Source of the DNA: Acrasis kona
Lineage: Eukaryota > Heterolobosea > Eutetramitea > Acrasida > Acrasidae
DNA: 23,239 nucleotides
Reading direction: 5' to 3'
Assembly: GCA_026419775.2 (NCBI GenBank)
Contig: JAOPGA020000165.1
Span: 1 to 23,239, forward strand
The notes under the pieces are model-generated. The model saw only the letters and a list, made by a program, of their open reading frames with translations, ran no database searches and had not been told where the DNA came from. Made by a program: the position numbers and the translations under genes. Position 1 is the stretch's first letter. Every line of letters begins with the position of its first letter. Shown one piece after another: positions 1 to 9,636 of the stretch.

Positions 1-348
1 TCTGTTTACTACTCTGATGCGATGATTATAACTATCAGAAATGTAAACAAGGTTGTTAATGTTGTCGAATGCTATTCCATATGGATATTTAAGTTGAGCA
101 TAGGTAGCTATGATGTTGTCTCCGTTGTATCCGTTCACTCCTGTTCCTGCAAAAGTAGAAATAATGTTGTTTGTTCTGTTTACTACTCTGATGCGATGAT
201 TATAACTATCAGAAATGTAAACAAGGTTGTTAATGTTGTCGATTGCTATTCCAAAAGGATTAAAAAGTTGAGCACTGGTAGCTGTGATATTGTCTCCGTT
301 GTATCCACCGGTTGCTGTTCCTGCTACAGAATTAATGAGACCAGTGGT
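1..348 (-). repeat. 174-bp in-frame tandem repeat inside the NHL gene
   Basis: Bases 1-174 and 175-348 are successive copies with a 174-nt period (58 codons). The first 68 bases of the two copies are identical and the rest differs at scattered positions. This is one NHL blade duplicated recently in frame; further copies may lie beyond the left edge. Confidence 0.85.
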
Positions 349-570
349 ACAATCGAGCACCTGTACGCGATGTATATTTGTGAAATACAACAACGATTTC
401 GACGAATCATAGGCGACCGCGAAACTTGAAACTTGAGATGCTATCCCCATAACATTCTCCCCAGAATAGCTCACAAATCCATTTCCCGCAAAGGTATTGA
501 TGATGGCAGCTTGGGTTTCAACGCTCAAACAATATAATAGCAGCAGTATGAGCCCGACAAGATTCCTCAT
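1..570 (-). CDS. Secreted NHL-repeat (beta-propeller) protein, 3' end off the window
   Basis: The frame is open from ATG at 570 to the window edge (190 codons, no stop). Residues 1-21 form a typical signal peptide (short charged start, then a Leu/Ile-rich core, ending near TQA). Blocks of about 58 residues follow, of the type TFAGTGxxGYNGDN...AQLxxPxGIAxDNINNLVYISDSYNHRIRVV, which is the NHL-repeat pattern of six-bladed propellers. Two blocks (roughly residues 76-133 and 134-190) are nearly identical; an earlier one (about residues 22-75) is diverged. NHL proteins of this kind are usually extracellular or membrane-anchored binding proteins in protists; the ligand cannot be told. The gene continues beyond base 1, so total length and any membrane anchor are unknown. 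The family call is firm and the function is open. Confidence 0.82.
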   Translation of the reverse strand, partial: MRNLVGLILLLLYCLSVETQAAIINTFAGNGFVSYSGENVMGIASQVSSFAVAYDSSKSLLYFTNIHRVQVLDCTTGLINSVAGTATGGYNGDNITATSAQLFNPFGIAIDNINNLVYISDSYNHRIRVVNRTNNIISTFAGTGVNGYNGDNIIATYAQLKYPYGIAFDNINNLVYISDSYNHRIRVVNR

Positions 571-929
571 GTCTCAGAAAAAAACGTTTTATTGTAAATA
601 CAAATATCCAATTTTCCGAGTGGAATATATAGACGTTGGCTCTTTTAAAAGGGAATTTGACTAATCAAGGTTCAAATTTAAATTCAGTTGTGAAATCTTC
701 GGTACGGACAATGAAAAGGTCACCTTGGTTAGGGCTCCTAGAGTCCCCCTATAATCACTCTAAATTCATGTTTATAAATAATTTAAGAACGACATCAGAG
801 ATTGAATTCTCTATATTTTTTTAATATTATTTATTTTTAGTTTTATAAGGGCATCTCTGTTAAAAAATTCATAATCTCGCTATATGTCATAATGGTAGCA
901 TCATTATATGAAAATGACTTTTTTTAGAA
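571..929. other. Non-coding gap between the NHL gene and the piggyBac remnant
   Basis: This holds the presumed 5' region of the minus-strand NHL gene and AT-rich sequence (for example 809-840). The open frame at 636-824 has no recognisable content and low-complexity composition, so I do not treat it as a gene. No terminal inverted repeat of the piggyBac element was recognised here. Confidence 0.5.
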
Positions 930-2020
930 AACAGGGATAAGCCTGAAAGTTTATTGGTAGTTTTACAACCCCCGTCAATGGTTATTGATGAGTTACCTGC
1001 CAATTTATCTTAACGAAAGCCACATCCTTATGGCAACAAGTTTGAAACAATGGCTGACGAAGATTCATACTTTCAAAGAATCCGTCTCCATCGTCGTACA
1101 GTTAACGACCTTCCTAAAACACCGTTATTAAATAATAAGAGGGAGAAACTTAACCGAGAGGAACTGCAGTTAGTAGACCCACATACTGTTGTTGAAATAG
1201 TTCTGGAACTGTGCTCTGGCCTTGAGAAGGATCAGCATGTGGTTGTTGGTGATAAGTGGTTTGGCAATCTTAGTGTGTCAACTGAGCTCAAATGTGTTGG
1301 GTGGATTCTGTGCTAAAATGCATGAACAACAGGCCAACAGATCTGTGGAATAGTATCCATGACCTTCAACCAAACCAATATGGTGTAAAATGCGGCCAAG
1401 CTCTGAATGAGTTTACCCAAAACATTTACTGCTTTTCAAAGCTGAAGGAGGTGGACGACGATTCTGAGGGTGATGTTGGAAAACATGAAAACATCCTATC
1501 AACTGTCAAGTTTGATGAGTACGTCAAAACAAAAATTTATACCGTCAACAAAGATAAGGAGAGAGTAGAAAAGGATGTTGTATTGCACGGAGCTTTTGAC
1601 TTCTATAATGAAGTATCAGGATACGTTGACGAAGCCAACCGTGCTATTATGTCAGCATACTTCCACCACCGCATCTACCACTATCAGACGAGCATTGCAA
1701 TTTTCCTGTTGTGCATGATAGCACATAATGCAAGAGTACTGTACAACAAGATAACAAACCAGAGCATTAGTCAGGTGGATTTTTTGAAGTTGCTTTCAAA
1801 TGAATTATGTCCATCAGAGCAGAATGCAGAGAGACACTCATACAAAAAGCTTGCACATGGTCAAGGAAACTGTGTTGTATGCTACTGGAGGCAGGTCAAG
1901 GATAATGTGCCAAGAAGAAACATTATACGTGCAAAAAGTGTATTAGGCTGTGAGAAATGTGGGAAGTGCATGTGCCGTAAGTGTTTTGATTCATTCGATC
2001 GATCACTGCTTGTATGCTGA
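930..2020 (+). pseudogene. piggyBac-type transposase, 5'-truncated and broken
   Basis: One frame runs from about 930 through VIDELPANL, an in-frame TAA at 1011, then KPHPYGNKFE-MADED (first catalytic Asp region, about 1023-1065) and VVGDKWFGNLS (second Asp, about 1245-1275). It slips at about 1292-1316 into another frame carrying NNRPTDLW and VSGYVDEANR (third Asp, about 1630-1650), then the Y...HHYQ/NARVLYNKI helix. The C-terminus has a Cys-rich finger (CVVC...CEKCGKCMCRKC, about 1870-1990), as in piggyBac transposases. These DDE/D enzymes cut and paste at TTAA. The usual length is about 550-600 residues; only about 360 remain, with one stop and one frameshift, so the copy is inactive unless the breaks are assembly errors. 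No TTAA-flanked ends were identified. Confidence 0.8.
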
Positions 2021-2096
2021 GACAATAAATAGATTATTGTAACCATAACCTTTTTTGAATAGATAGAAGAGGAAGGTGTGAGAATAACTTCTTCAG

Positions 2097-2127
2097 AATA
2101 AATTCTGTAACTTCTACAGAATTTATT
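2097..2127. repeat. 13-bp perfect palindrome (hairpin, 5-nt loop)
   Basis: aataaattctgta at 2097-2109 is the exact reverse complement of 2115-2127, with loop acttc. It lies 77 bp after the piggyBac stop. It could be subterminal transposon sequence or a 3'-end structure; nothing decides between these. Confidence 0.7.
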
Positions 2128-2225
2128 TTTATCTTCCCGCCATCGATTTTTTTGGATCCTTCTCACATGAAAATCCAGAACTGATCTAAATTTTACAATC
2201 AATTTTAACACAACCGAACTTCAAA

Positions 2226-3177
2226 ATGGAAGCAACAAAGCAGATGTATCAAGCCCACAAGGTTGGTGATGGAACAATTGATGATTTCATCTTTTTTGAA
2301 AAACAATGCAAGATTTACACACTTGAGGAAACGTCCTCTTCAAAGTTTAATCAAGTCAACGCTTTTGCGTTCATCGTTGATAAAGGTAAATACATCCCTG
2401 TTGAAGCTATTAGAAAGTACTTTAAAAGGCCAGAGGGACGCCGAAGCATTGGTCAAGGACAAATCAAATGTCATTATCAGCTTGGAGAAGGAAATAGAAG
2501 AGCAAAAGAAGAAGATAATAAACCAAAGAAGCGAAATCTTAAGACTAGTGGGGAAAGCATCTTCGCTTGAATCTGAGAGGAGTCAACTGACGAAGAAGTC
2601 AAGCGAGATCAAGCAGCTTAAGCAAGAGATCCTTGCCACAAGGAACGCCAACAAAGAAATTGAGAAGACCAATCAAGACCTCCGCTCAAAGATAGAGCAA
2701 ATGACGAAACAATCAGAGAAGGTCAATGAAGACTTTTCCAAGACCATCAAGAAGGAGGAAGAGCAAAACAAGATGCTATCGGAAAAATTGAAAAGCATCC
2801 AACAAAATTATCAAGCTTTGGAAGATTCGTACAATAAAGCCGTTGCCGAACTTGAGCAAGTCCATGCCGAATTAAGAGTTCATGACATGAATTCACAGAC
2901 GGAGATGTTGGTCAAAGAAATAATCTCCGACTTGTACAAAGTCCCTGTTTATGAGACGCTCGCTGCACTCAGGGATGGGTTGCTGAACCTGGAAGCTAAA
3001 AGGGAAGAATTCCACAAACAAAGGGAGAGAGAAAGGGAAGAGTTCCACAAACAAAGGGAGAGAGAAAGGGAAGAATCCCATAAACAAAGGGAAACAGAAA
3101 GGGAGGAGTTCAACGAAACGCAAAAAAACGAAATAAGAACAACGTTCGATTTGATGTTGAAAAAACTCACCGAATAA
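2226..3177 (+). CDS. Coiled-coil protein with C-terminal 11-residue repeats; one +1 frame slip
   Basis: The ATG at 2226 opens an N-terminal region of about 67 residues (METKQ-like start as MEATKQMYQAHKVGDG, ending EAIRKYF) with no known domain. At 2421-2430 (ttt aaa aggc) the frame must advance by one base to continue as GQRDAEALVKDKS and run to TAA at 3177, giving about 316 residues. Everything after about residue 75 is charged heptad-type coiled coil rich in Lys, Glu and Gln. The C-terminus has three near-perfect copies of an 11-residue unit (REEFHKQRERE). Both halves have the same composition and are co-linear, so I read them as one gene interrupted by an indel, an assembly error or a translational shift. 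I do not recognise the family; a structural or scaffold role is only a guess. It lies just downstream of the piggyBac remnant. Confidence 0.55.
3001..3132 (+). repeat. 33-bp tandem repeat encoding a hendecad coiled coil
   Basis: Units lie at 3001-3033, 3034-3066 and 3067-3099, with a degenerate fourth at 3100-3132. Each encodes an 11-residue REEFHKQRERE-like block. An 11-residue period fits a right-handed (hendecad) coiled coil. Confidence 0.85.
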
Positions 3178-3915
3178 ATTTTCATAGCACTGTGCAATTT
3201 CAATGATGAACTTTGTTTGGTAACTGAAACGTCCAATAACGCTGTCACACATTTCCTGTGCTAAAACTACAATTACATTCACACATGTATTGTTTTGAAA
3301 ACCATGTTCATGTAACTAACGTATCACGACGAATAGGAACTTTGCAAATCTGTTTTGATCGACACCAATCATAAAATCGATTTGGTCCATCTTGTTATCC
3401 CGTGATTTTGAAAGTAGTACTTTTTTCATCTATGTTGCATTGATTTTAAGCCCAAAACATAGCAAAAAAGTAGTGCATTTTGCTATGAAAAATAGCAATA
3501 TTCAACCTTTTTTGAACGTGCAATTCCATTTCCACATACATTTTTCCAGACCTTTGTGTTTGATTCTAACAAAGTAAGAAAAGTAGGTATGTTTTTCGTA
3601 AAAAACAGGAAAAAAAGAAGTAAAGACAAGGTATTTTTGATGACAACACATNGTACAAAAATTAGATGTGTGTATAATAAAAAGTAGCAAATTAAATAGA
3701 ATGATGNTTTATTAAAAGGCACAACTCTTGTTCAAGCTTGTTAGGCGTCGGTTCTAATTCCTTAAAGGATGGCATCCTGAATACTACTTGCTTCATACTC
3801 TACCTGCTTCAAGCCGATGATTGATTTTAATGTCCTGAAGTAGGTAGAGTATGTATTATATGTTGATTGTATCGTAGTTTGAGAATGGGTTGTATCACGT
3901 AGGTCAAGAATGCGG
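3178..3915. other. AT-rich non-coding stretch with several small hairpins
   Basis: No convincing coding sequence. There are two N bases (3652, 3706). A 7-bp perfect hairpin lies at 3480-3498 (ttgctat/atagcaa), with a looser inverted pair around 3413-3433/3457-3475 and a long hairpin at 3794-3853 (listed separately). The short frames at 3392-3577 and 3483-3722 are low-complexity and not supported as genes. Confidence 0.5.
3794..3853. repeat. 18-bp inverted repeat, 24-nt spacer
   Basis: 3794-3811 pairs with 3836-3853 over all 18 positions if one G-U pair is allowed on the RNA (17 of 18 as DNA). The size resembles a stable stem-loop RNA or a small mobile-element end. No flanking gene explains it. 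Confidence 0.7.
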
Positions 3916-4200
3916 TTACTGCTCCGAATGAATGTCGGTTATGAAATGTGTAACTTTCCATTGGTTTTGTTCGATTTCGTCCTTGTCGGCTAGGAGGATT
4001 GATTGTTGTACTCTTGTGAAACCTAATTCGGATCTAAACCAGTTAGGGTGCTTTGGTATAAAATTACTTACTCCTCTATTCCCTGCACACTCTTGACAGA
4101 TTAAATCGCCATTAGATCCGCCATTCCTTAATTGTGGCTACCATAATGTTTCAATGTTCCGATCGAGTCGTGTTGTTGCAGTTGGTTAGTGGAATTGTAA
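3916..4200 (-). pseudogene. GATA-type zinc-finger-like fragment, disrupted
   Basis: On the minus strand a frame without ATG is open for 73 codons from 4137 to TAA at 3916. It begins PQLRNGGSNGDLICQECAGN, closely like the second half of a GATA finger (TPxWRxGxxGxxLCNACG), with CxxC present but Leu for the usual Trp. It continues through KHPNWFRSELGF to the stop. Just upstream, in another frame (about 4170-4195), TNCNNTT resembles the first knuckle, with the outer Cys replaced by Leu. About 28 nt without a GT donor separate the halves, so a normal intron does not join them. A pyrimidine-rich TTTTATAG acceptor-like site with a CTAAC branch-like site lies further upstream, near 4205-4225. This is most likely a decayed transcription-factor or transposon-borne finger. 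Confidence 0.4.
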
Positions 4201-4426
4201 AACTATAAAAGAAAGAACGGTTAGGAGGAGAGGGTGATTGACAACAAGTGAAGCAAAGATGAGTTGTTAAAAAGATAAATGTAAAGTCGGGGCAACGACA
4301 ACGAAAATGTCTCCTGTGATTTGAACATTGCGTGATGCGTAAGCGAAGTTGAAAGCACTTGCTCAGATACTGACTAAATTTGTTAAAAAAGGATACCAAA
4401 ATGACATAGTTTTAAAGTTGGAGGGA

Positions 4427-6000
4427 TTACATGGTCATGTCATTGTTTGGTCCAATCCAAAGGATGGCAATCACTTCATTACCCGAATTCACTGCAATAC
4501 ACAACTTAATGATTGCATTATATGAAATGTTTTCAAGCGTTTGTGGATCTTCTCTTTCTCTATTAATAAAAAAGCTGACCACTGCAGTGAGTTCTTTCGT
4601 AACAGTGTTGGTAAAGAACCGCTGGATCTCAACAAATTGTTTTCCTCTTGAAGTATTGGCAAGAATGGTGTGGCTATTGTATTTCTTCTTGAAATCGTGC
4701 ACAGCAGTGGTGTAAAAAGTTCCTTTGATAAACGCTTTTTTGTATTCAATCTTTGTATCTGTGGCTGCTATTCTTCCAATTCTATATATCTGGTCTTTTA
4801 TCTCCTCCATCTGAGTTCTCTTATACCAACAAGGACCTTTCAACTTTCCAAGGAAGCGCTGTGTTTCTAGATCGGGTACTTGCTTTTGGATATGTGACAT
4901 TACGGTAAAGAGTTAGTACACAAGCCGTGCTTTGAAGTACCTGGTTTGTTCCTGTAATGCATTTTACAAGGGTACCATTAAAATCCTCTCAAGGAAAGCA
5001 AGAGGAAGTCCAAATTGGTCCAAACTTCTCTACACAATCGGCAAGGTGTTCTAATAAATGAATATTGTTGTTTTATCTTCGCTTCCTCTAGTTGTTGTGG
5101 GGTAATGAACTCTCCGATTAAAATTTGTAAAGCTTCAACTAAACACTGAGCCATATTGCGTGCTCTTTCGGGAATTATTGGGAGTACGACAGAGGGAAAG
5201 AAATATACCATAAATATCCGTAGCTCAACAGCCTTGAAACTAGAAAAATGATCAAGGGACCTTGTGTACATATGGAAATGTAACAGTAGTTTGAGATTCT
5301 GCCATTTTCTATTGATTTCACCAAGCTATACTTTCTTCTTGATGTGGAAGCACTCATACTTGAACTTTGGATTTCTAAAGAATGAATCAATGATCTGCCT
5401 TGTAACGCCTTCCCATAAATTATGCATGGGGTCAACTGTTATTCTATTAAAAGTTATCCAACCTGGAAACTCACATAATTTTGGAACATTTTGAATACCT
5501 TTATATGGTTTGTTATATGTAGAAATGTACCTGTACGCTAGTCTGTAGTGCTCCTCTGTTCTTAAAACACCGTCATTGTTTTCAGTGGGTGGGTAACAGA
5601 CGCAGTTAATTAAATACATTCCCTTCTTCTTACAAAATGGGCAAACAAAATATCCTCCAGCGTTGATATATCCAATCATTTTGTCAATGTAACCATGATC
5701 TTCGCAATAATAATGTCTTGTCATTTGTTGCTGCTTAGTAATTACAATCTCCTCTACATTTCTGTGTTTTGATGGTAAGTTTGTGTTAGGTACTACATAA
5801 TTAATCAAGTTCACGAGTTGTTTGAAACATTTGTTGTTGAGTTTGAACCTATTTACAAAACTTGTAATTGATGTTACAACACTGGCCAGGGGAATGTCAG
5901 GTGGTTTCCAGTTACATGGATAAAATTTGTCCTTGAAATAGATTGGTTTGCCCTCAAAGCCAGAAACAAATATTCTTTTGTCAACAGTTTCAATTTGATG
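4427..6000 (-). pseudogene. tnp2-type (CACTA/Plavaka-like) DNA transposase, broken
   Basis: The frame entering near 6000 reads FEGKPIYFKDKFYPCNWKPP..., then a Cys/His cluster (YYCEDHGY...FVCPFCKKKG, about 5630-5710) and FPGWITFNRITVDPMHNLWEG (about 5410-5470), the hallmark D-x-MH-x-x-x-G block of the tnp2 transposase family. After an in-frame TAG near 5326 the same frame continues with FKAVELRIFMVYFFPSVVLP (about 5170-5240), the following helical tnp2 segment, and ends near 4978. A further piece in another frame (4427-4900: KLKGPCWYKRTQMEEIKDQIYRIGRI) looks like the C-terminal part. Several stops and frame changes show it is dead. Family assignment rests on motif order only. CACTA-type terminal repeats were not identified. 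Confidence 0.6.
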
Positions 6001-6035
6001 TTCTTGTTTTATTTTATTTTATACATTTGGCCTTT

Positions 6036-6365
6036 CTAGGCTTTTTGAGTGGCCGGCCGCGCTCGAAGCGACTTAAGCCAGTGAATAACTACCTCATCAT
6101 TGCATATTGCCCTATTTGGAACAAAAACTGTTTGTAATAATGGGTGTTGTTCTTGTAATTGTTGGGGCTGATGTTGAATTTGTACATCTTGCGATAGGAT
6201 GGGCCGGTCAATATTATAATCTATGATTTCTTAACCTGATTGTGTGTTTGTATGGAGTGAAACAGACCCTTGTAGTGTTTGTACACATTCCTGGTTGGAT
6301 ACTAGATTCGCAACCCTCTTCACCATAGTCTGTAATGATGACGCTTTACCTCTTCTCTTTTTCAT
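6036..6365 (-). pseudogene. Gln-rich open fragment upstream of the tnp2 remnant
   Basis: ATG at 6365 starts MKKRRGKASSLQTMVKRVAN..., a basic N-terminus. It reaches TAA at 6231-6233, and the same frame continues (EIIDYNIDRPILSQDVQIQH...EVVIHWLKSLRA) to TAG at 6036-6038. It precedes the tnp2 frame in the same orientation, so it may be that protein's N-terminus, joined once by an intron or in frame. No domain is recognised. The 3' part contains a GC-rich octamer palindrome (ggccggcc, about 6051-6058) that stands out from the local AT-rich sequence. Confidence 0.35.
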
Positions 6366-6645
6366 GTTTAGTTGAGTTGAGTTTGAACTGTTTTTCTTGT
6401 TATATTAAATTGAAAAAAGTAGGACTTTATATACATATTTACAGTTGACAACTAATAAAATAAAATGTCAACTGTCTATTTAGCTTTCAATACATTATAT
6501 GAACAGTAGTAAATAGAATACAGTTTGTACTATTTCAGCCTTCCTTACAATTTGAAGGTTACTATTTGAACTTTCACCTTTTAATACAGAAAGTATAAAA
6601 GCTAGAAATAAAGAACTACAAACTATCCAATAAAACAATACATAA

Positions 6646-8177
6646 ATGAAGGCGGACATTGATCTAGACAAAGGCACCCTAGAACATATCAAAGACGCTC
6701 TACTAGAAGGAAATCCCAAAAAAATGGTAGCCACCATACAAGTCATGAAGTCAATCTTAAAACATGCAAAAGCGACACAATGCCAAAATGTATCCAGCAT
6801 CAAATTAACAGAGAACAAGGATGAACTGGCTCAGCATATTTTTGATCACAAAGATTCTGTTAAAATGGCGATTGAAAATCTACAAAGGAAAGTGTTTGAG
6901 AATTCAATCACATTTTCAAGCACCTTTATGGATACAGGACCAGATGCAATGGATGCAGAAGCTAGTAAAATGATTTCCGCTCACTTATCCATGCACTAAA
7001 GCAACATCCCCCCTCAAAACCCAAATCAAGAGTTTGAAGACCTTCTCAATCCCTCAGACTATTTTAGTCAGTCCATTTTGCAACCTACATCAGGAGTTCA
7101 AGGCTTTTCCTTTATAAAACAGCTTGGATTTGATCATATTCAAAGTCAATTAAAAGAGGATACTTCTATTAACAGCCGGCCAATCTTGAATAAAATGAGT
7201 CTAGTTTTAGCCGCATAAACTACTCCTGCTCAAGCTGCACCAATTTTGAGTAAAATGCAAAGTCCACAACTACCTTCTACACCAGCAGTTGTCAATGATC
7301 CTCAAACAGTTACCGCCCTTCAATTTACAATCACACAACTTGCCCAAAACCTCAAGGTTATACAAATGGAACTGGCCCAATACAAAAAAGATAATAATGT
7401 TTTGATTAGTAAAGTTGAGTACAACAACTTGAAAGCTACATTCACTGTACTTAAAAAGATACAAGACTTGACAAATACTACGTTCAAGACGATCTCAAGA
7501 ACTTTTTCTGCTCAAGACGATATAAACAAAATCATTGAATTGATAACATCTTCTGCAATTGATCCCAAAGTTAAAGTAACACACCGAGTCCCTAAAGGAA
7601 CTCTTGACCAAATCTTAGCAAAGACTGCTCTAATTACTATAGTGAAGTTACTTGTGAAAATTGTTGGACTTGATTGCAGCAAAGGATCTAAATCTGGAAA
7701 GAGCAATGGTGCTGTGTGGGATAAGATCAAAGTTGAATCAGTCTTCTTGTTATCTGCAGCCATCGCAAAATATGCTGGAAAAAAAGGTACAAACACAACA
7801 ATTCTGGATCAGTTGAATGATAATAACTTTGCATTACTTATGAGCACCTTAGACTCTGTTGGGAATGATGTAAGAAACAAGGCAAATGAAGAAAGTAAAA
7901 GAAAGAGAAATTTACTGCTATTGTTCTAACTATTAACGCTGATGATTATGTGAACATAATGAACAGCAACAACATCATTGGAGAAGGCTCAGTGTGTAGT
8001 GCAAGGCAATGGCACAACAATCTAGTTCTAAAAGAATTTGTAGTTATAGGAATCAGTAAAATTTTAAAAACAGTGGACATCCCAATTCCTTTGAGTGAGC
8101 CTGAAGTAGAAAAAAGAACAAGTTGGAATCAATTTTTAGTCAATGACATAATAGCATGGCGTCGGGATGGACTTTAA
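6646..8177 (+). pseudogene. Unrecognised ORF of about 510 codons with two in-frame TAA and one frameshift
   Basis: A single frame runs from ATG at 6646 to 7929, interrupted only by TAA at 6997-6999 and 7216-7218. Near 7900 (A/G-rich run) it shifts into the frame that continues KFTAIVLTINADDYVNIMN and ends at 8177 (IIAWRRDGL). The N-terminus is helical (MKADIDLDKGTLEHIKDALL). The middle has a Pro/Gln/Ala-rich linker (about 7000-7300), then a helical region with Lys/Leu heptads, a basic Gly/Ser/Lys loop (SKGSKSGKSNG, about 7675-7710), and a mixed C-terminal domain. No domain is recognised. It is divergent from the tnp2 remnant and convergent with the Crypton-like gene, so it may be an accessory protein of a mobile element. 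That is inference from context only. Confidence 0.5.
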
Positions 8178-8333
8178 AAAATCCAAAAATAAATATTGTT
8201 TTTTTATTTGTGCGAAAATGTGGGCTGTGTGTTCAAGCTTAACGAACTTGCGGAGAAAGTAGATTTTCACAGCGGAATGCTATTTTTAAATGTCCGCTGA
8301 AGAAGAAAACACTTTCCACACCTGTGCAAAGAA
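8178..8333. other. Short gap between the unknown ORF and the recombinase gene
   Basis: AT-rich, holding the 3' ends of two convergent reading frames. It contains ttgtgcgaaaat at 8208-8219, repeated in the same orientation at 9800-9811 beyond the other end of the recombinase gene. Confidence 0.4.
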
Positions 8334-9636
8334 TCATTGATTTATTGTTACGTTACAGTTATTGAATGTAAAATGATTTACACTTTGCTTCGGTTGGGTA
8401 ATANCAACAGTATTGACATCTTTCTGAATGATATCCTCATCAGGAGACAAATCCAACGATTTGTTCTTTTCACAATTTGAAATGTTCTCTTCAGAGACAT
8501 CATTTATTTCATTGGCGACGCTGGAGAAAAACTCATTGATTTTGTTGCTGGTATTCTGGCGCACTAATGTGTTATTGTCCTTATACCTCTCCATCGCCTG
8601 CACTGATGACCATCTGCCCAATCTAGCAAGCTCAGTATCCGATAAAACATCGTAAGCAGATACAATAGTTGTTAACGATCTTCGCTCAGAGTGTCCACTA
8701 TAACAATCCAGTCCAATTTTAGTACTACTATCAGCACNGTTTGCGCACCGTACACCAGTTCTAACCTCTTCTTGAACATCATCAGGAAGGATCTCAATGT
8801 AATTTTGGAGTAGATCGCGGATGTTACTAGCAATCTTATTCTTCCCAACACGCTGCTCCTTATGAACATATCCACCTTGTGAGTTGTGGATAATCTTCCT
8901 CCAAAACGGGCCTCTTCGCTCAGACTCTGGTATGCAATCAACATATTCCATCAAGATTGTGTATGGACACAACCTTTTGTGCGACTTGTTGGCTGTTAAT
9001 GTCTGGCTAGCATTTCCAGTCTTTGTGGTTGACAAAAACAATTCGATGACCTTGTTGGTGGAATCGAAGGTCATTTTGTCGAAGCTCCATTGGTATAAAT
9101 CATCGCTGCGGTTGATCAACATCAATTTCCCAACAAACATCGCGATTTGCTGTTTGTTGACCTTTGTGACACGTGGATGATTATAGATGATGTGCACAAT
9201 CTGCTTCTCGGTTAAGACTGCGGCTTGTTGTGGTGGTGGTTGTTTCTTCTTCTCCTCTTTTAAATACTTCGCAATGATACCGTAGTTGGTGATGTTGCGT
9301 AGTTCCATTCCAAGTGTGTACATGTAGTAATAGGAGATGGCGGAGTGTTGTTGATAAAGATAGTCGGGCGTCTGCCCACTATCACATAGCGTCTTCAAAT
9401 AATTGTACACAGTTTTAGCATTGTGGACTGTGTGAGCACCACCCTTTTCAACAAACGAAACATAATTAGAAGCGTTCTTTTTGTACTTCTCAATTGTATT
9501 TGGATTTATACTCGCCATCCATTGCCTCAAAATCACTTTCTGTGAGGCTGTTCACCGTGTTACTATCAGCTACATTGTGCGTGACCTTCCTCTTCTTCCT
9601 TGGTCTTATTGGTGTTGTAGAAACTAAATTACTCAT
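8334..9636 (-). CDS. Crypton-like tyrosine recombinase with N-terminal NLS; one +1 frame slip
   Basis: ATG at 9636 starts MSNLVSTTPIRPRKKRKVTH, with a classical basic nuclear-localisation motif. This frame ends at 9490 and overlaps the main frame (400 codons from 9536 to the stop at 8334), so one base must be skipped between 9536 and 9492. The main frame has a helical core-binding region (NPNTIEKYKKNASNYVSF), then the tyrosine-recombinase catalytic set, numbered in that frame: Arg143 (LINRSDDLYQW), Lys172 (STTKTG), His282-x-x-Arg285 (SGHSERRS), Trp309 (LGRWSS) and the nucleophile Tyr318 (MERYKD). An acidic tail of about 80 residues follows. No reverse transcriptase or RNase H is nearby, so this is Crypton-like rather than DIRS/Ngaro. 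Two Ns (8404, 8738) give unknown residues. The enzyme would excise and insert DNA through a 3'-phosphotyrosine link. Activity depends on whether the slip is real. Confidence 0.75.

Noticed and set aside
636-824. 62-codon plus-strand open frame
   Set aside because: Low-complexity composition, no domain and no neighbour logic.
2893-3282. Minus-strand frames over the coiled-coil gene
   Set aside because: They are shadows of the repeated 33-bp coding units (Phe/Pro/Ser-rich reverse reading).
6050-6072. GC-rich ggccggccgcgc patch as cloning-vector contamination
   Set aside because: Only about 20 bases, continuous with a decayed reading frame on both sides; no vector sequence recognised.
6997-7218. 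In-frame TAA codons in transposon ORFs at positions where Gln would fit, suggesting TAA/TAG reassignment
   Set aside because: Cellular genes here end with TAA (BSD, TTLL12, securin-like) and TAG (RRM), so these are real stops. Ordinary decay of CAA/CAG codons explains the pattern.
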